From NCBI GenBank assembly GCA_930367215.1, contig OV884059.1, positions 30,309,882 to 30,373,881 of the forward strand: a DNA stretch of 64,000 nucleotides, given 5' to 3'. This stretch comes from Pollenia angustigena (lineage: Eukaryota > Arthropoda > Insecta > Diptera > Polleniidae). Every line of letters starts with the position of its first letter. Position 1 is the first letter of the stretch. Under the pieces are notes generated by a model, which searched no databases, was not told where the DNA came from, and worked only from the letters and a program-made list of their open reading frames with translations. Position numbers and translations under genes: made by a program. Below are positions 9,582 to 21,649 of the stretch, piece by piece.

Positions 9582-11666
9582 CAGGGCTGTGGAGTCGTCA
9601 AAAAATAGTTATAACTCCGACTCCGACTCCTTTTGCTGTAATTTTTTAAGTACGACTCCAACTCCGACTCCGGCTCCAACTCCGACTCCTACTCTAACCT
9701 ATCATTATTTATGAGACTAGTTCTTATTTGACTTTAAACTCTTTTAATTTGGTTTTTAATTCAGTACCTTTTAAATGGTTAAATATAGCAAGAAAATTAT
9801 TCTGTAAAACTTTCAAATCGATATTTTAATTCTAACGTGCCGCATTGAGCTTTAACATATGAGGAGGAAATCTCGAAAAACATATAGCGCCCGATTAAAT
9901 AGACCAACTGAGCTCTCCTTTTTTGATTCTACAGTGTTATGTCATTCTTGACTAATAACTCAATAGTTGAACATTTTAAGCCAACTGTAATATAGAAAAA
10001 TAATGGATTTAATTTTGGAACCACCGAGTTTTGTTACGAACTTTCGAAAGATATAAGTTTTGATTCAAACCGTATGGGATCATTAAACTTTAGTATAATT
10101 TAAAAGTTATATTTATTTATTAAATATATGCAAACAGTGCTAAAAAATGTAACAATAGTTGTGTAGGGAAGAGATACACTGCACCAATTCACATCTGTTG
10201 GAATTTACAGATGTGTGAATTTCCATAAGTTCTATCTAATGCAGCTTTCGAGATAGAAAAGTTAAAAACAATGCCAAGTCCAATTTGCTAAGACGTTAAG
10301 GGCACCAAGTGTACTAAGTATTGTTTACCACAGAGACAAAGAACATCATAAGTTCTTTTTTGTAAATTGTGAAGTGAGGTCTTTTGTTTTTAATATACAT
10401 AAATTCAAACACTGCCGTTTTGGTCTTGTTTTATTTATTAAGTCAAATATTTAGACCAACTTTTTTAATCATTCTCAGGAAAATTAAATATATTTTTATT
10501 AAAACATGCAGATGCGCCCTCAGTTGTTACTTCTACAATTTTTATAACACATTTTGAAGAGAAACGTACCGTAAAAAGTTGTATTATTTCTGGGATCATT
10601 TAAATATTCGGATCATTAAAATATTCGGACAAAGGCAAATTTTTAATACAGAAATAGCATCATTTGCGATTTTCAACGTGTTTCAAAATGTGGCTTGCAG
10701 AGTTAAAAAAATATGAATTTTTAAACAACTTAATTGAAATCGTTTTCTACAGTACACCATTGCTTTTTTCCGTTCCAAGTTCAATATTATTATTGTCAAA
10801 GACCGAAATTTGAAATTGCAAGTCTTTATTATCTCTCCAATTTTTCCTAAATTGAGTAGATAAAAGAATTCTCAAATCATTTTTCGGGTTTACCCCCAGA
10901 TTGATGGGAATTAAATTTAGAACAATGTCATGTATTTTTCCGAGCTCCTTTTCCTTTTTTTCTATTATAATTCACCTTGAAGGTTAGAACTTAAAATTTA
11001 GTTTACTTAATGCTTTCACCACAGGAGCTACAGCAGATTTCAAGTCATATATCGGAACATGGCTACAAAAATATTTGTTAATATACGATAAATAAAAAAC
11101 AACAAATTTTTAACTTCCTTAATTCGGCTCTATTTCATTAGGGATATCTTGGCGAAATTCAAACAGTGAACCAGCGAGTTTTGTTACAGAAATTTTAGGT
11201 CACATAAAAACATAGAAAAGGACATGCTTCGATACAATCTATATATTTCTCATAAATTGCTTAAAGAACTGTCAAAATAAGATGTTATCTCAATTTTTCT
11301 AACTCCGCTACTCATATGAAAAGTATACTGGTCATTATCTTCTGACTTCACAAATTCAAAAAGTAGACCCTCTTATTGCCAATTCCACCAATTTATTTAA
11401 ATATCAATTTATGTTTAAAAATCGTTTTTTTATGTGGAATAAAAATAATATTATATGAAAAATTATATTTAAATATGAATTGATATTTTAAAAGAATTGC
11501 TGAAATTGGTCATTAAAATTTTTTTATTTTAAAAAATATTAGAAAAAATTTTAATGCCAAAAAGTCGGAGTCGGAGTCATTAGTGTTTGTGGGTACTTCG
11601 ACTCCGACTCCGGTACAAAAACCTCAACTCCGACTCTTCAACTCCGACTCCGACTCCACAGCCCTG
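9582..11666. mobile_element. 2.1-kb hAT element, CAGGGCTGTGGAGTCG ends
   Basis: Left end CAGGGCTGTGGAGTCG; right end is its reverse complement. Flanking octamers are GGAAAGAC (9574-9581) and GGAGAGAC (11667-11674), a 7-of-8 match for an 8-bp duplication. Subterminal 'gactccgactcc' repeats occur at both ends (9617-9690 and 11560-11655), as in hAT elements. The 1.85-kb interior has no intact transposase. A ~60-codon open minus-strand stretch near 10750-10960 is unrecognised. Probably a decayed or non-autonomous copy. Confidence 0.85.
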
Positions 11667-11674
11667 GGAGAGAC

Positions 11675-12279
11675 ACTTCAACTTTCTAAAAATTAACGGC
11701 GAAAAAGGCATTTATTGAACTGGGAAATAAAGTCAATGCCGAAAATATCATTTAAGCGAATGCGAAAAATTTACACAAGTCAGCATAGGCGTGAAAATTG
11801 TGCGCAAATGTGAAAACACCTAGGGCCTAATTCTGGCAGTCGTGATCGTGTACTTTCTTGATTCGAAAGCAATTTTATTCCTAATTCTTCCAGCCGACAC
11901 TGAACTAATCGAAATTATTTTTTAAGTATTGTGAAATTCAAATTAATACTTTACAACATTGACAAAATAATTCCGATTCGTTCAGTATTGACTGAAAAAA
12001 TATGATATTAAATTGCTTTCGAATCGAGAAAGCGTTAATAAAAATACAGAATAATAATGTAACTTTATGCAAAGTTTAAGAAGAAATACCTATGACTTAC
12101 AGCCTGGCCCACGATGTCGATCGACAACTAAAGCAAGCGATAACATGTCGCTTATTAGCGTTCTTTTAAGCGGCCCACTAACTAAAGACTAGTCGGTCGA
12201 CAGATTTTGCGTTCCTAATGTAATCCATGTATTTATTCCACAAATAAAATGCTAGTTTGAAAATTAAAATCGGCCAAAC
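11675..12279. other. No gene seen
   Basis: AT-rich sequence without recognisable coding or terminal repeats. It contains small palindromes such as the 'tcgatcgaca' region near 12119. Confidence 0.4.
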
Positions 12280-12283
12280 ATAT

Positions 12284-12858
12284 TGTTACGTTACTGCCTT
12301 TCAATAACGTTTTGGTTTTTTTCCTTTATAATAAACCGTTTCGGGTTCTTTGATTGCAGTTCAAATAAAATACAACACTTTAAACACTGTTTACACACCT
12401 TTATTAAGTACTTAGTCACTTCAACAATTGTAATTTATTATTGCGACCTCTATTAATGATCTGAACACTTAAACGTTTAAAGTAAACTTGACAAAGTCTG
12501 ATCTAATACTGTCTTTTGATGCTAGCCGCCGCAAGTATTTATACTGTAATCCAGCCGTCTAGAACATTGGAAATGTTTTTCGAAAGTTTGAGGCTTTACT
12601 ATTCACCACTCTAAAGTCTATTATGTTTTATGGCGGCACTTATGTTTACATAATTTCACCACTTATACTGAAGCTTTTTAACGGTTATTTCGAGGGCTTT
12701 CTGCACATTGGGATTGAAGTGACTTAAGAATAACAATGTGAACTACTCAAATTACCTTTAAATACAAAACATCTAATAAATACAAGATAAATAAAATTTA
12801 CAACCAACTCTTAACCAATAATTACAACTAATACTTAACTAAAGTTACTTTCGTAACA
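12284..12858 (-). mobile_element. Solo LTR (Ty3-type), copy 1, target ATAT
   Basis: On the minus strand it starts TGTTACGAAAGTAAC and ends CGTAACA (TG...CA). It is flanked by ATAT at 12280-12283 and 12859-12862. The second copy at 34058-35330 has the same ends and also ATAT. A 4-bp duplication and ATAT target suit Ty3/mdg4-group elements. No internal region, primer site or second LTR is adjacent, so it is a solo LTR left by recombination. Confidence 0.85.
12537..12544 (-). promoter_or_regulatory. LTR TATA box
   Basis: TATAAATA on the minus strand. The same octamer occurs at the equivalent place in the second LTR (34473-34480), so it is conserved between copies. Confidence 0.5.
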
Positions 12859-12862
12859 ATAT

Positions 12863-13255
12863 AAATTAAGCCATAAACGTACAACTCTGCGCTACAAACA
12901 AAGTAGAATAGAAAAAAGAGGAGTAAACAAAAAACAATCAAAGCAGTAAAGGCTCAGTTAGTCTTTACTTTCTGTTTCTGTTCCGTGCCGTTCCGTTACG
13001 AAATTGTAATAGTAACTTTTTCTGTAGCAACTTATTAGCCATATATGATAAATTTATTAGTTTCGCACCGTCCATTGTTTATTTCAATAACTTTAATGCA
13101 CACAAATTTGGAGAAATAAAATTTTATGAATTCTTAAAATCAAAAAACAGTTTATTTCAATATTATCGGGAGATTTTTTAGCTATTATCTTTTTGGCAAC
13201 ACTGGTTTAAGCAGCTGACGTACGTTTCGTGTTTTGTTTCACCGTCAAACATCTT
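12863..13255. other. No gene seen; 5' flank of mariner pseudogene
   Basis: AT-rich. The last ~60 bases (caccgtcaaacatcttcag) probably belong to the 5' leader of the following mariner-like element. Confidence 0.4.
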
Positions 13256-13259
13256 CAGT

Positions 13260-13975
13260 TTGGTCTATAATTTAACCATGAATCGTCTTACAAACGAACA
13301 ACGCTTGCAAATTATTGAATTTTATTATCAAAATCGCGCGTTTCTTGTGTTCAGCGACGAAGATCATTTTTGGCTAAATGGGTACGTTAATAAGCAGAAT
13401 TGTCGGTTTTGGAGTGAAGATCAGCCAGAAGCATTGCAAGAGCTACCAATGCATCCAGAAAAAGTCACAGTTTGGTGCAGCTTATGGACTGGTGGCATCA
13501 TTTGACCGTACTTCGTCAAAGATGATGCGAATCGTAACGTAAGTGTGAATGATGAGCGCTACCGTGAGATAAAGTTGGATATCACTTTCTATTGCCCAAA
13601 ATGCAAGAGCTTGACTTGCATGACATGTGGTTTCAGCAAAACGGTGCCACATGCCACACAGCACGCTTAACAATGGACTTATTGAGAGGCGTGTTCGGTG
13701 AACATTTTATTTCACGTTCGGGACCGGTCAATTGGCCGCCTAGATATTCCGATTTAACGCCTTTAGATTTTTTTTGTGGGGCTATGTTAAAGCTCATGTC
13801 TGTAAACACATGCCCGCTTCAATTGACGCAACAACACTGCTTCTGTAATCCGACCAAAAATATTGCTAGTAAAAAAATGGTTTGTTTACATAAAAAACTA
13901 CTTTGCATACAAACTTTTACAAAAACACCATATGTTGACATGACCCCACCTTCTAGTGAATTCACCTTGCTATAG
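13260..13975 (+). pseudogene. DD41D mariner-like transposase pseudogene
   Basis: ATG at 13278 begins MNRLTNEQRLQIIEFYYQN, the N-terminal helix. A deletion of about 100 codons then joins it to FSDEDHFWLNGYVNKQNCRF (first catalytic Asp). A TGA lies at 13502-13504 and a frameshift follows. The next block is DMWFQQNGATCHTA, where the second catalytic Asp is replaced by Asn, then VNWPPRYSDLTPLDFF with the third Asp. There are 41 residues between the second and third catalytic positions, which fits the DD41D (rosa-like) mariner group. The C-terminus is frameshifted. Non-functional. Confidence 0.85.
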
Positions 13976-14519
13976 AGTTAAAATCGGTGGGGTGTCACAA
14001 AGCCATAGGACATAAAGCCATAATGGCTTTATGTCTCAATCCAAACGGACATAAAGCCATAATTTTGATATGGCCTTAAGTCTCATATCAATTTTAGTGG
14101 AATGGGACATAAAGCCATTATGGTGTTATGTCCCATTTGATGTGTTGCGTTACAAATGCTTATATGGTATAACAAAGACCTGCTTCGCTAACTAAAGCTT
14201 CGCTGTATAGCTGGCCTTCGGCCGGGCGCAAGGATTTTCTCCTCCATAGTATAACAAACACCGGCTTCGCTTACTAAAGCGAAAATTGGGAATTTAGCAC
14301 GTCATACAAAAATCTTGATAATACATTTTGTATTCCCGTAAATAACTTTGATAATATACTTGCATGTGCCCGTGCAGAAAACTGAATTGCCAAATTGGTT
14401 TTTTTTTGTTGTTTTCTTGCGAAGGCAATAGAATGAAACAATTTAATTTTTTAATTTTGTTTTTTCTTTTTACCCACTTACAACTACAATTCGAGTCGGA
14501 AAGAACCCAACCAATTGTA

Positions 14520-14805
14520 GGGGGATGTAAGAAAAGATAACCTCACTGTTTATTGTTGGTGTTTTGTTAAAGCTTTGATATTGTTACAGGTAAGACTTAG
14601 AGTGTTTATAACTCTTATTCGCTTAAGATTTTATTTGTTTAATATTTTTGGCTTTTCTAAAATCTTTGGAAAAGGTTTCCTGATGAGCTGGTGTAAGCAA
14701 CCGGCGAAATGCGCATAGAGGCTTGCTTTCCCTCAACAATAAATTTCAGTGTATTTATCAAATATGAAAAATTGGGAATTTAGCACGTCATACAAAAATC
14801 TTGAT
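14520..14805. repeat. Dispersed repeat R, copy 2 (natural empty site)
   Basis: Matches the two halves of 7369-7870 without the MITE, including 'tcttattcgctta' immediately before the insertion point. A 37-bp piece (from 'aattgggaatttagcacg') is also found at about 14286-14322, about 485 bp upstream, as an exact direct repeat. Confidence 0.7.
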
Positions 14806-14889
14806 AAGCACTTACATATTGTTTTTTTGTCAACACTGCTGTTACATCTTTAGTAAGCGGATTGTCGCAAGCAGCTTTAATATGCACAG

Positions 14890-17315
14890 TAGGGTGTCCC
14901 AAAGAATTTTTTCTTTCTGATTTTTATAGGTGCTCAATTAAAATTTAAAAGCTTATAGGGTAAAGTATTTTTGATTTTTTTTTAAGAATTTTCGGAATAG
15001 GTTTAGAGGTCGCGCAAATGGAGTTTTCATAAAAAAACGGAGTTTTCGGCCTTTTTTTAACTTTATCATAACTGGGTTAACACCACGAGTTTCTTCACTT
15101 CCGAGGAAACAGTTTTAAAGAAAATTATCAAAGCTTTATTCCTATGTGAAAAAATTGTAAGTTTTGGTGATGAGTTTACTCATTTAGATACCCTTATTTA
15201 CAATTTTTCGTAATTTTTTAAATAATTTTGTAATAACGGTTTACAACTTTTTAAGTTTAAATAAAAACGAAAGAAATTAATGATGCAGTTTGAAAGACAA
15301 ATTAATTCTCATTAATATGAATAAACAATTTTTAAATTTGTTCTTAACGTTCCTGAGTTATACCCGTTTTTATCTTTATACCCAGTATATGTTATTATAA
15401 GCTGTTTGCCAGTTCACCAATCTAACCCAGTCAACAAAAAAAAAATAACTTTTCTTTTGCTCTGTGAAAAATCCTTTATTGAGGTTCTTGCGATGTAGTT
15501 CTATACCTTGCAATACATTCTGGTAATCAGTTTCAGAAGTTGTGACATTAATATAAGTATTAGCCAAAGCCACACCTCGTTCTGCCACATCATTTACCAC
15601 TTGCAGTTGTTGAACTTTTTTCTTTGCCACTTGAAATTCCTTGTTGGCTTTCCAATTGATTACTAAAATTTGTGTACTAAATTTGGAAACTTTGGCTCTT
15701 GCCGTTCTCCAGATATACTGAAAAAAATAATTAAAATACAACAACAAGGGATTTTTGAACACAGAACATGCTTAGAATCACGTTCTGGTATATAACTCTG
15801 ACACCAATCGAGTCTCCACCTTTAAATTTTCTGCAAATGTTGAAGAGGGTATAATACTTAACATATATTTTCTTAAGAATTTTAAAAAATATACTTTTCT
15901 AGATATGGACCTTTGAACTCAAGACCCCAAAAATTTACCTTTGACCTTTTCTTAGAAAAACACAATATGCATATCATTTTAAAGGGTGCACTTTCAACTT
16001 TAAAACGATACCAAAAAAACTAAATTATCTTGCGTGGTTCAAGAGTTCTATCCCCTTTTGTAAGGAGACTTTTGTGTTTTTTTTAACAATTTTTCACATC
16101 TTTTATGACGTCATATTTCGGATGCCGAAAGAATGTGGGGTCTGAAATTTATGTTTTGTTAAAGTCCAATTACAGATAACATTTGTGTTGAATTTCATTC
16201 AAATCGGAGGTGCTAATGCCGAAAATGCCATTTTTTCGTGATGGTTTGAAGTGTTTTAACTCATTTCTAAAGTTTTCTTATGTTAAAGTTACATTTGCTA
16301 CTTGATAATCGCTGCATGGAGCATCTGCAAGTTTTTTTGTCATTAAGTGCAAAGTTTTGGTGTCGATACGTTCATCAAAAAACGCTGAGGCAGCCAATTT
16401 CGGAGTTTAGTACCACTGATGACCTAGAAAAGTTTTAAGCGAGGCTTTTGCAACTGCTTTAGTAATAATTTTATAACTTTCCAATTCCTTTAATAGGCTC
16501 AGATCATTGAGAGGAGCGTATCGAGGGCACTGGCAGAAGTACCAATATTTGATATATATTCTTAAAATAAGTGAACTAAATTCAAGCAGGGCATTAACTG
16601 TTGATTTGTCTATATTACATTGCAACTGGTTTCGGAAAATGCATATTTTCCAAGAATAGATAATTTTCATCATCCAGCGAGCCCGATTAATAGCTTTTGG
16701 AAATGAAAATGACAGCGTGTAACGATTTAGATCAATAAATGTCAGAAGTTAATGATAGTTAAAACCTAACTATAATAATTTATGGAAATATACAATAATT
16801 ATAACGAAAAAAGTATCACCATTTTTAAGGTACAAACTATACAAATAGTGTAACTCGGAAACTGTGGGACAAAATTCCATTTTTGTTTTTCTTAATTGCT
16901 TAGAACTTATCGGTATTCAAAATCGCGTCACTAGTTTTTATATTTTTCATATAAATTTGAAAAGTAATAAACTGTTTTTTACAGAATTTGTTAAAAAATT
17001 ACAAAAATACTTAATATGTGGAATCGTAATGGACAAAAATATTGCCGGAACTTAAAGTTTTTGCATATGGAAATAAACTTTGGGAAATTTTCTTTAGAAA
17101 TATTCGGTCAAAGAATTAAATGAACGTGGTTATTGACGAAGTTATGAGTCAAGTTTGAAAAAAGGCCGAAAACCCAGATTTTTAACAAAGAATTGATTTA
17201 CGCGACCTCTAAACCTCTTCCTAAAAATCTAAAAAAAAAAAATCAAAAATACTGGACCCTATAAGCTTTCAAATTATGCTTGAGCCTCTGACAAAAAAAA
17301 TTTTGGGACACCCTA
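14890..17315. mobile_element. 2.4-kb hAT-like element, perfect 8-bp target ATGCACAG
   Basis: Ends TAGGGTGTCCCAAA and the reverse complement. Imperfect inverted arms run about 160 bp and include 'agcttatagggt' and 'gtttagaggtcgcg'. Both sides are flanked by ATGCACAG (14882-14889 and 17316-17323). The 8-bp duplication argues for hAT or a relative. It carries a decayed minus-strand gene. Part of its interior (about 15890-16310) recurs at 48408-48830 without the ends. Confidence 0.88.
15376..16690 (-). pseudogene. Transposon-borne protein of uncertain role ('NDVAERGV' family) remnant
   Basis: The 5' piece (16673-16407) carries KASLKTFLGHQWY followed past a stop by a readable FFDERIDTKT. The 3' piece (15762-15376) carries VVNDVAERGVALANTY and YQNVLQGIELHRKN. 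I recall these blocks from a protein repeatedly found as multi-copy ORFs in invertebrate genomes, but I cannot name its catalytic activity with confidence. The middle (about 15890-16310) is non-coding or full of stops. It is the only protein-like content of the element that contains it, so it may be its transposase or an accessory protein. Confidence 0.55.
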
Positions 17316-17431
17316 ATGCACAGCCTTACCGCTTTTTTAAAGAATCATTATTTTACTGTTTGTCAACTGATTTGAACAAAAAATGCAAAAATACACGATG
17401 AAAGGTATTTTAGGTGGGTTGTCATAAGTAA

Positions 17432-18845
17432 TGTGACCGACCATACGACCCGGTTTCACCGGGACAGTCCCGTTCTACGGATTACCGTCCCGGTGTCCCC
17501 AAAGAGAGCTTCGGGACGCGAAATTGTCCCGATTTCCCAGCATGAAAAAAGTATTAATTTTATTTTTTTAATTCTTTTTTCTGTATGGTAAATTGACTTT
17601 TTCATAAATAAAAATACAAGTGCGAAAACGGCGGCAAATCATGACACGATTTGACATTTATCATGACAACAATCTTATAGACTCGCAGAAACAACGTCTA
17701 CATCACAGCAAATTCACTAGAAGGTGGGTTCAAGTCAACATATGGTTTATTTCGGTGGTCGGTTTGTCAAAGTTTGTATAAAAACTACAGTTTTTGTGAT
17801 ATTGTGACAATCGGACCACAAAAGTAGAGTTGTTCAGTCTTAAAAAAATAAGTGTCGAGCAGTAAACAAAACAATTTTAAAAATTATTACTCAAAAAAAG
17901 CTGAAACAAGGCGCTCGAATTAGCGGCGGCGAATGGGCTACCTGTAGATTACGAATGTATTATTGTAAAAATTTATATAATTTTTTTTATATGTTGAAAG
18001 GGTTTTAAAAATGTACCAGCCATTAAAAAATTACTCTTTGAGCATTGAAAAGTGTCCTCAATAATTAAACTTTTTTGAAGACCCCACATCAAAACTGTGG
18101 CTCAGTCAGCCAGATTACATCAAGCAGTATTGAAGGTGGAAGGTCAGGCGTCATCAGCAATTAAAGTTTAAAAATAAGTTAGCCAACTGAAAGATAATTT
18201 GGCTCAGAAGCAGATTAATCAGTTTCTTCCATTTTCAGTCCGTAGTTTGATTGCAAAATTTAAAGATACTGGCACTAATATTAAAAAGTACGGCAAGAGA
18301 ATTTTATAAAACAAGTCGTGAATATTTGGAACAGTGGACCTGGTTTTTCGCTAAAGAATTGGATATTTCTTTATTGGACAGAATAAAAGATCGTTCCTTC
18401 ATGGGAAGACGTGCAAGAATCTTTGGATACATTGATTGAAAAGAAATATATTGATTGCAAAAGACAAAAAAGTGTTTTACGAATTTTTACTTTTTTCTAA
18501 CTACATAACGTCACAAGAAGTAAGCGAATGGAATAACGTAAATGCGTGGATGGACACTCGTTGGGTGGAAGTATTCAAACACTTTTGCATCAAAAACCTT
18601 AAACATGAACACTTCTGTGTTTTAATTAAATATATTTTATGTCTGCCGGACACAAATGCACCAGTAGAAAGGGTATTTTCTTTAATAAACAAATTGTGGA
18701 CGTCTGAAAACCCACAGTTACAGGTTCCGGTTCCTTTCGCGATGTTGATAGTTGAGGTGAATAATAAGAAAACATGCCAAGAACTTTATTCTTATTTAAA
18801 ATTATGTCCAGCTGTATTAAAAAAAATTTTTCTGAACTTTTCTCC
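17432..18845 (+). pseudogene. hAT transposase relic with C-terminal dimerisation domain
   Basis: The left side shows a GC-rich inverted-repeat-like start (tttcaccgggacagtccc). Coding fragments begin about 18251 (REFYKTSREYLEQWT), shift frame near 18430, and continue with VSEWNNVNAWMDTRWVEVF and CLPDTNAPVERVFSLINKLW. The latter is the hallmark C-terminal dimerisation block of hAT transposases. The N-terminal half (17.9-18.2 kb) is full of stops. The frame runs straight into the minisatellite at 18849, so the 3' end was cut or replaced. Confidence 0.8.
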
Positions 18846-18848
18846 TCA

Positions 18849-19320
18849 ATGGTATAAGAAAACCGGCTTTGCTAACTAATGCTTCTCTGCATAGCCGGCC
18901 TTCGGCCGGACGAGAGGATTTTCTCCTCTATAGTATAACAAAGACCAGCTTCGCTACCTAAAGCTTCTCTGCATAGACGGCCTTCGGCCGGGCGCATGGA
19001 TTTTCTCCTCTATGGTATAACAAAAACCCCGGCTTCGCTAACTAAAGCTTCTCTGCATAGCCGGCCTTCGGCCGGACGAGAGAATTTTCTCCTCTATGGT
19101 ATAACAACCACCGGCTTCGTTAACTAAAGCTTCTCTGCGTATTCGGCCTTGTTATACCATAAAGGAGAAAATTCTTGCGCCCGCCCAAAGGTGGCTATAC
19201 AGAGAAGCTTTAGTAAGCGAAGCCGGTGTTTGTTATACCATGGAGGAGAAAATCCTTGCGCCCCGCCGAAGGCCGTCAATACAGAGAAGCTTTAGTTGGC
19301 GAAGCCGGTCTTTGTTATAC
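18849..19320. repeat. ~83-bp minisatellite with 'ggccttcggccgg' core
   Basis: Units of the form 'ggtataacaaa..ccggcttcgctaactaaagcttctctgc...ttttctcctctat' repeat about four times in plus orientation (to about 19150), then about twice inverted (19151-19320). One to two units also lie at 14165-14285. The core forms a perfect short hairpin (ggccttcggcc). Confidence 0.85.
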
Positions 19321-19936
19321 CATATAAGCATTTGTAACGCAAAACATCAAATGGGACATAAAACCATAATGGCTATATGTCCCATTCTACTAAAATTGAT
19401 ATGAGACTTAAGAGGGTATCAAAATGTTGGCTTTATGTCCTATGGCCTTGTGACACCCCACCGGTATTTAACTACAAAAGTGCACAATATATATTTAATT
19501 ACAATCTGAGGGCTTGAAAATGGTAAAAACGGGTAAATTCAGTGACCTCATATTTCCAAACTAATAGAGGTAAAAAAACAAATGAATACTAATCGTTGTA
19601 AATTAGAAAAAGTAGCAGATTTGTGTCTGGTACTTTTTTGAAATTCGGCGCTTTTAGGGAGTAAACGCATGTAACCAGTTTTTTAGAACTTCTTTGTCAC
19701 CTTATTTCTCTTTTTAACCAATAAACAAATAAATTAGATTACACCAAATTCGCAACTTATCGTAAAAATACAATTATTAATTTAGTACTATTTCGAAATT
19801 CGAAAGTTAAAGGGGTACACATTGTACCTATTCTTTGTTTATTTTTACAACATATTTTGCTCTATTCATACTAAGTTATGGGCTCCCACTACAGTATTTT
19901 AACTTTTGATACTTCAATGGGAGAAACAACGTTTCA

Positions 19937-21638
19937 ACAAGTTAGAGTGCTATATTCGGCTGTGCCGAATCTTTGATACCCTCCACCGACAGTTCGAATG
20001 TTTAAGGAGTAATATCTGTATGATGTTATTATAATCTTAAACTGTGACGATTTGTTATTAATTATGGTTTAAGGCAACCAAACTGTTTTCCGGTAGAAGG
20101 GTTTATATGGGGCCTAGGGTAAATTATGGACCGATCATCACGAAATTTCACAGCGTCATTTCTAGTCCTTTAAAACTGTGACGTACCAATTTCTGTTATG
20201 ATAGCATTATTAATTATGGTTTTATGTGTACTGAACTGTTTTCCGGGAGTAGGGTTTCTATAGGGCCTAGGGTAAATTATGTACCGATCTTCACGAAATT
20301 TCACAGTATCATTTATAGTCCTATAAAACTGTGACGGGCCAAAATTGGTTATGATTGCATTATTTTTTACGGTTTTAGGCGTACTAAACTGTTTTCCGGT
20401 AGTAGGGTTTATATGGAGCCCAAGGTAAATTATGGACCGATCGTCACGAAATTACACAGTTTTATTTCTCCTATAAAACTTCGACTTACCAAATTTTGTT
20501 ACGCTAGCGTTATTTTTTACGGTTTTAGGCGTACTAAACTGTTTTCCGGGAGTAGGGTTTATATGGGGCCCAGGGTAAATTATGGACCGATCTTCACGAA
20601 ATTACACAGTTTTATTTCTTGTCCAATAAAACTTTGATGTACCAAATTTTGTTATGATAGCATTATTTTTTACGTTTTTAGGCGTACTAAGTTGTTTTCC
20701 GGGAGTAAAGTTTATATGGGGCCTATGGTAAATTATGAACCGATCTTCACGAAATTTCAAAGATTTATTTTTAGTTCATTAAAACATTGATGTACCAAAT
20801 TTTGTTATGATAGCATTATTTTTTACGGATTTAGGCGCACTAAACTGTTTTCCGGGAGTAAGGTGTATATGGGGCCCAGGGTAAGTTATGGACCGATCTT
20901 CACGAAATAACACAATTTTATTTCTTGTCCAATAAAACTTTGATGTACCAAATTTTGTTATGATAGCATTATTTTTTACGTTTTTAGGCGTACTAAGTTG
21001 TTTTCCGGAAGTAGGTTTTATATGGGGCCTATGGTAAATTATGGACCGATCTTCACGAAACTTAACAGTTTAATTTCTAGTTTTATGTAACTGTGACTTG
21101 CCAAAATTTGTAATGATAGCATTGTTAGTTAGGGTTTTAGGCTTCATATACTGTTTTCCGGGAGTAGGGCTTATATGGGGCCTAGGGTAAATTATTGACG
21201 GATCTTCACGAAATTTCACAGCGTGATTTCCAGTTGAATAAAACGAATTGTTGCGAAATCTTATATCATTCTGTGCATTTTTCCACCATTTATGTTAGTT
21301 TTTGTAACAAAATTATCAATTTTTTTTAGGTGGTGGTTCCACATTTTGATTCATAGCTCAGATCTTATTGAACCGATTTTGCTGAATTTCAATCCCAAAC
21401 TGCTTAGGATAACTACAAGCAATTTGACACCAAGTTTGTTGATTTCTTTTGAGTTTTTCGAAAGTGAGCGTGTTTTCAACAGACGGACAGACAGACGAAC
21501 ATGGCTAAATCGACTTAAAATTACTCAAGGACCCAGAATATATATACTTTATAGGGTCTGAGATGAATAGTAAAAAAGTTTCACACGGAATGACAAACTG
21601 AATATACCCTCTTCACAACTAATTGTGGTGGAGGGTAT
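19937..21638. mobile_element. DINE-1/Helitron-like element with 8-9 copies of a ~110-150 bp repeat
   Basis: Starts with the hairpin 'tattcggctgtgccgaat', then 'ataccctccacc', whose inverse 'ggtggagggtat' closes the element. Near the 3' end is the conserved 'agacagacgaacatggctaa' stretch and 'tatatactttatagggtc', familiar from DINE-1/INE-1 elements. The interior repeats 'actgttttccggga', 'tatatggggcc' and 'attatggaccgatc' about nine times. The borders are fixed by the other Foldback arm, where 'gtatcaaaaaggggaaat' is uninterrupted. Confidence 0.85.
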
Positions 21639-21649
21639 AAAAAGGGGAA

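Larger units (their letters stand above)
13985..19463. mobile_element. 5.5-kb inverted-repeat composite with subterminal minisatellite
   Basis: Ends CGGTGGGGTGTCACAA (left) and the reverse complement (right) begin inverted arms of about 300 bp (13985-14290; 19155-19463) that both contain 'gccataggacataaagcc' and 'acaaatgcttatatggtata'. Inside each arm is an ~83-bp minisatellite. Between the arms lie repeat R, a complete hAT-like element (14890-17315) and a hAT transposase relic. No clear target duplication is seen; similarity between the arms may extend a few bases outward (gttaaa). Superfamily unresolved. Confidence 0.65.

Noticed and set aside
9493..9714. 73-residue ORF with Thr-Pro repeats
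   Set aside because: Translation of a TACA microsatellite joined to the subterminal repeats of the hAT element.
13482..13673. Minus-strand ORF over the mariner pseudogene
   Set aside because: Opposite-strand shadow of recognised transposase sequence.
19151..19320. Regularly spaced repeats resembling a CRISPR-like array
   Set aside because: Units are contiguous ~83-bp minisatellite copies without unique spacers, in a eukaryotic transposon context.
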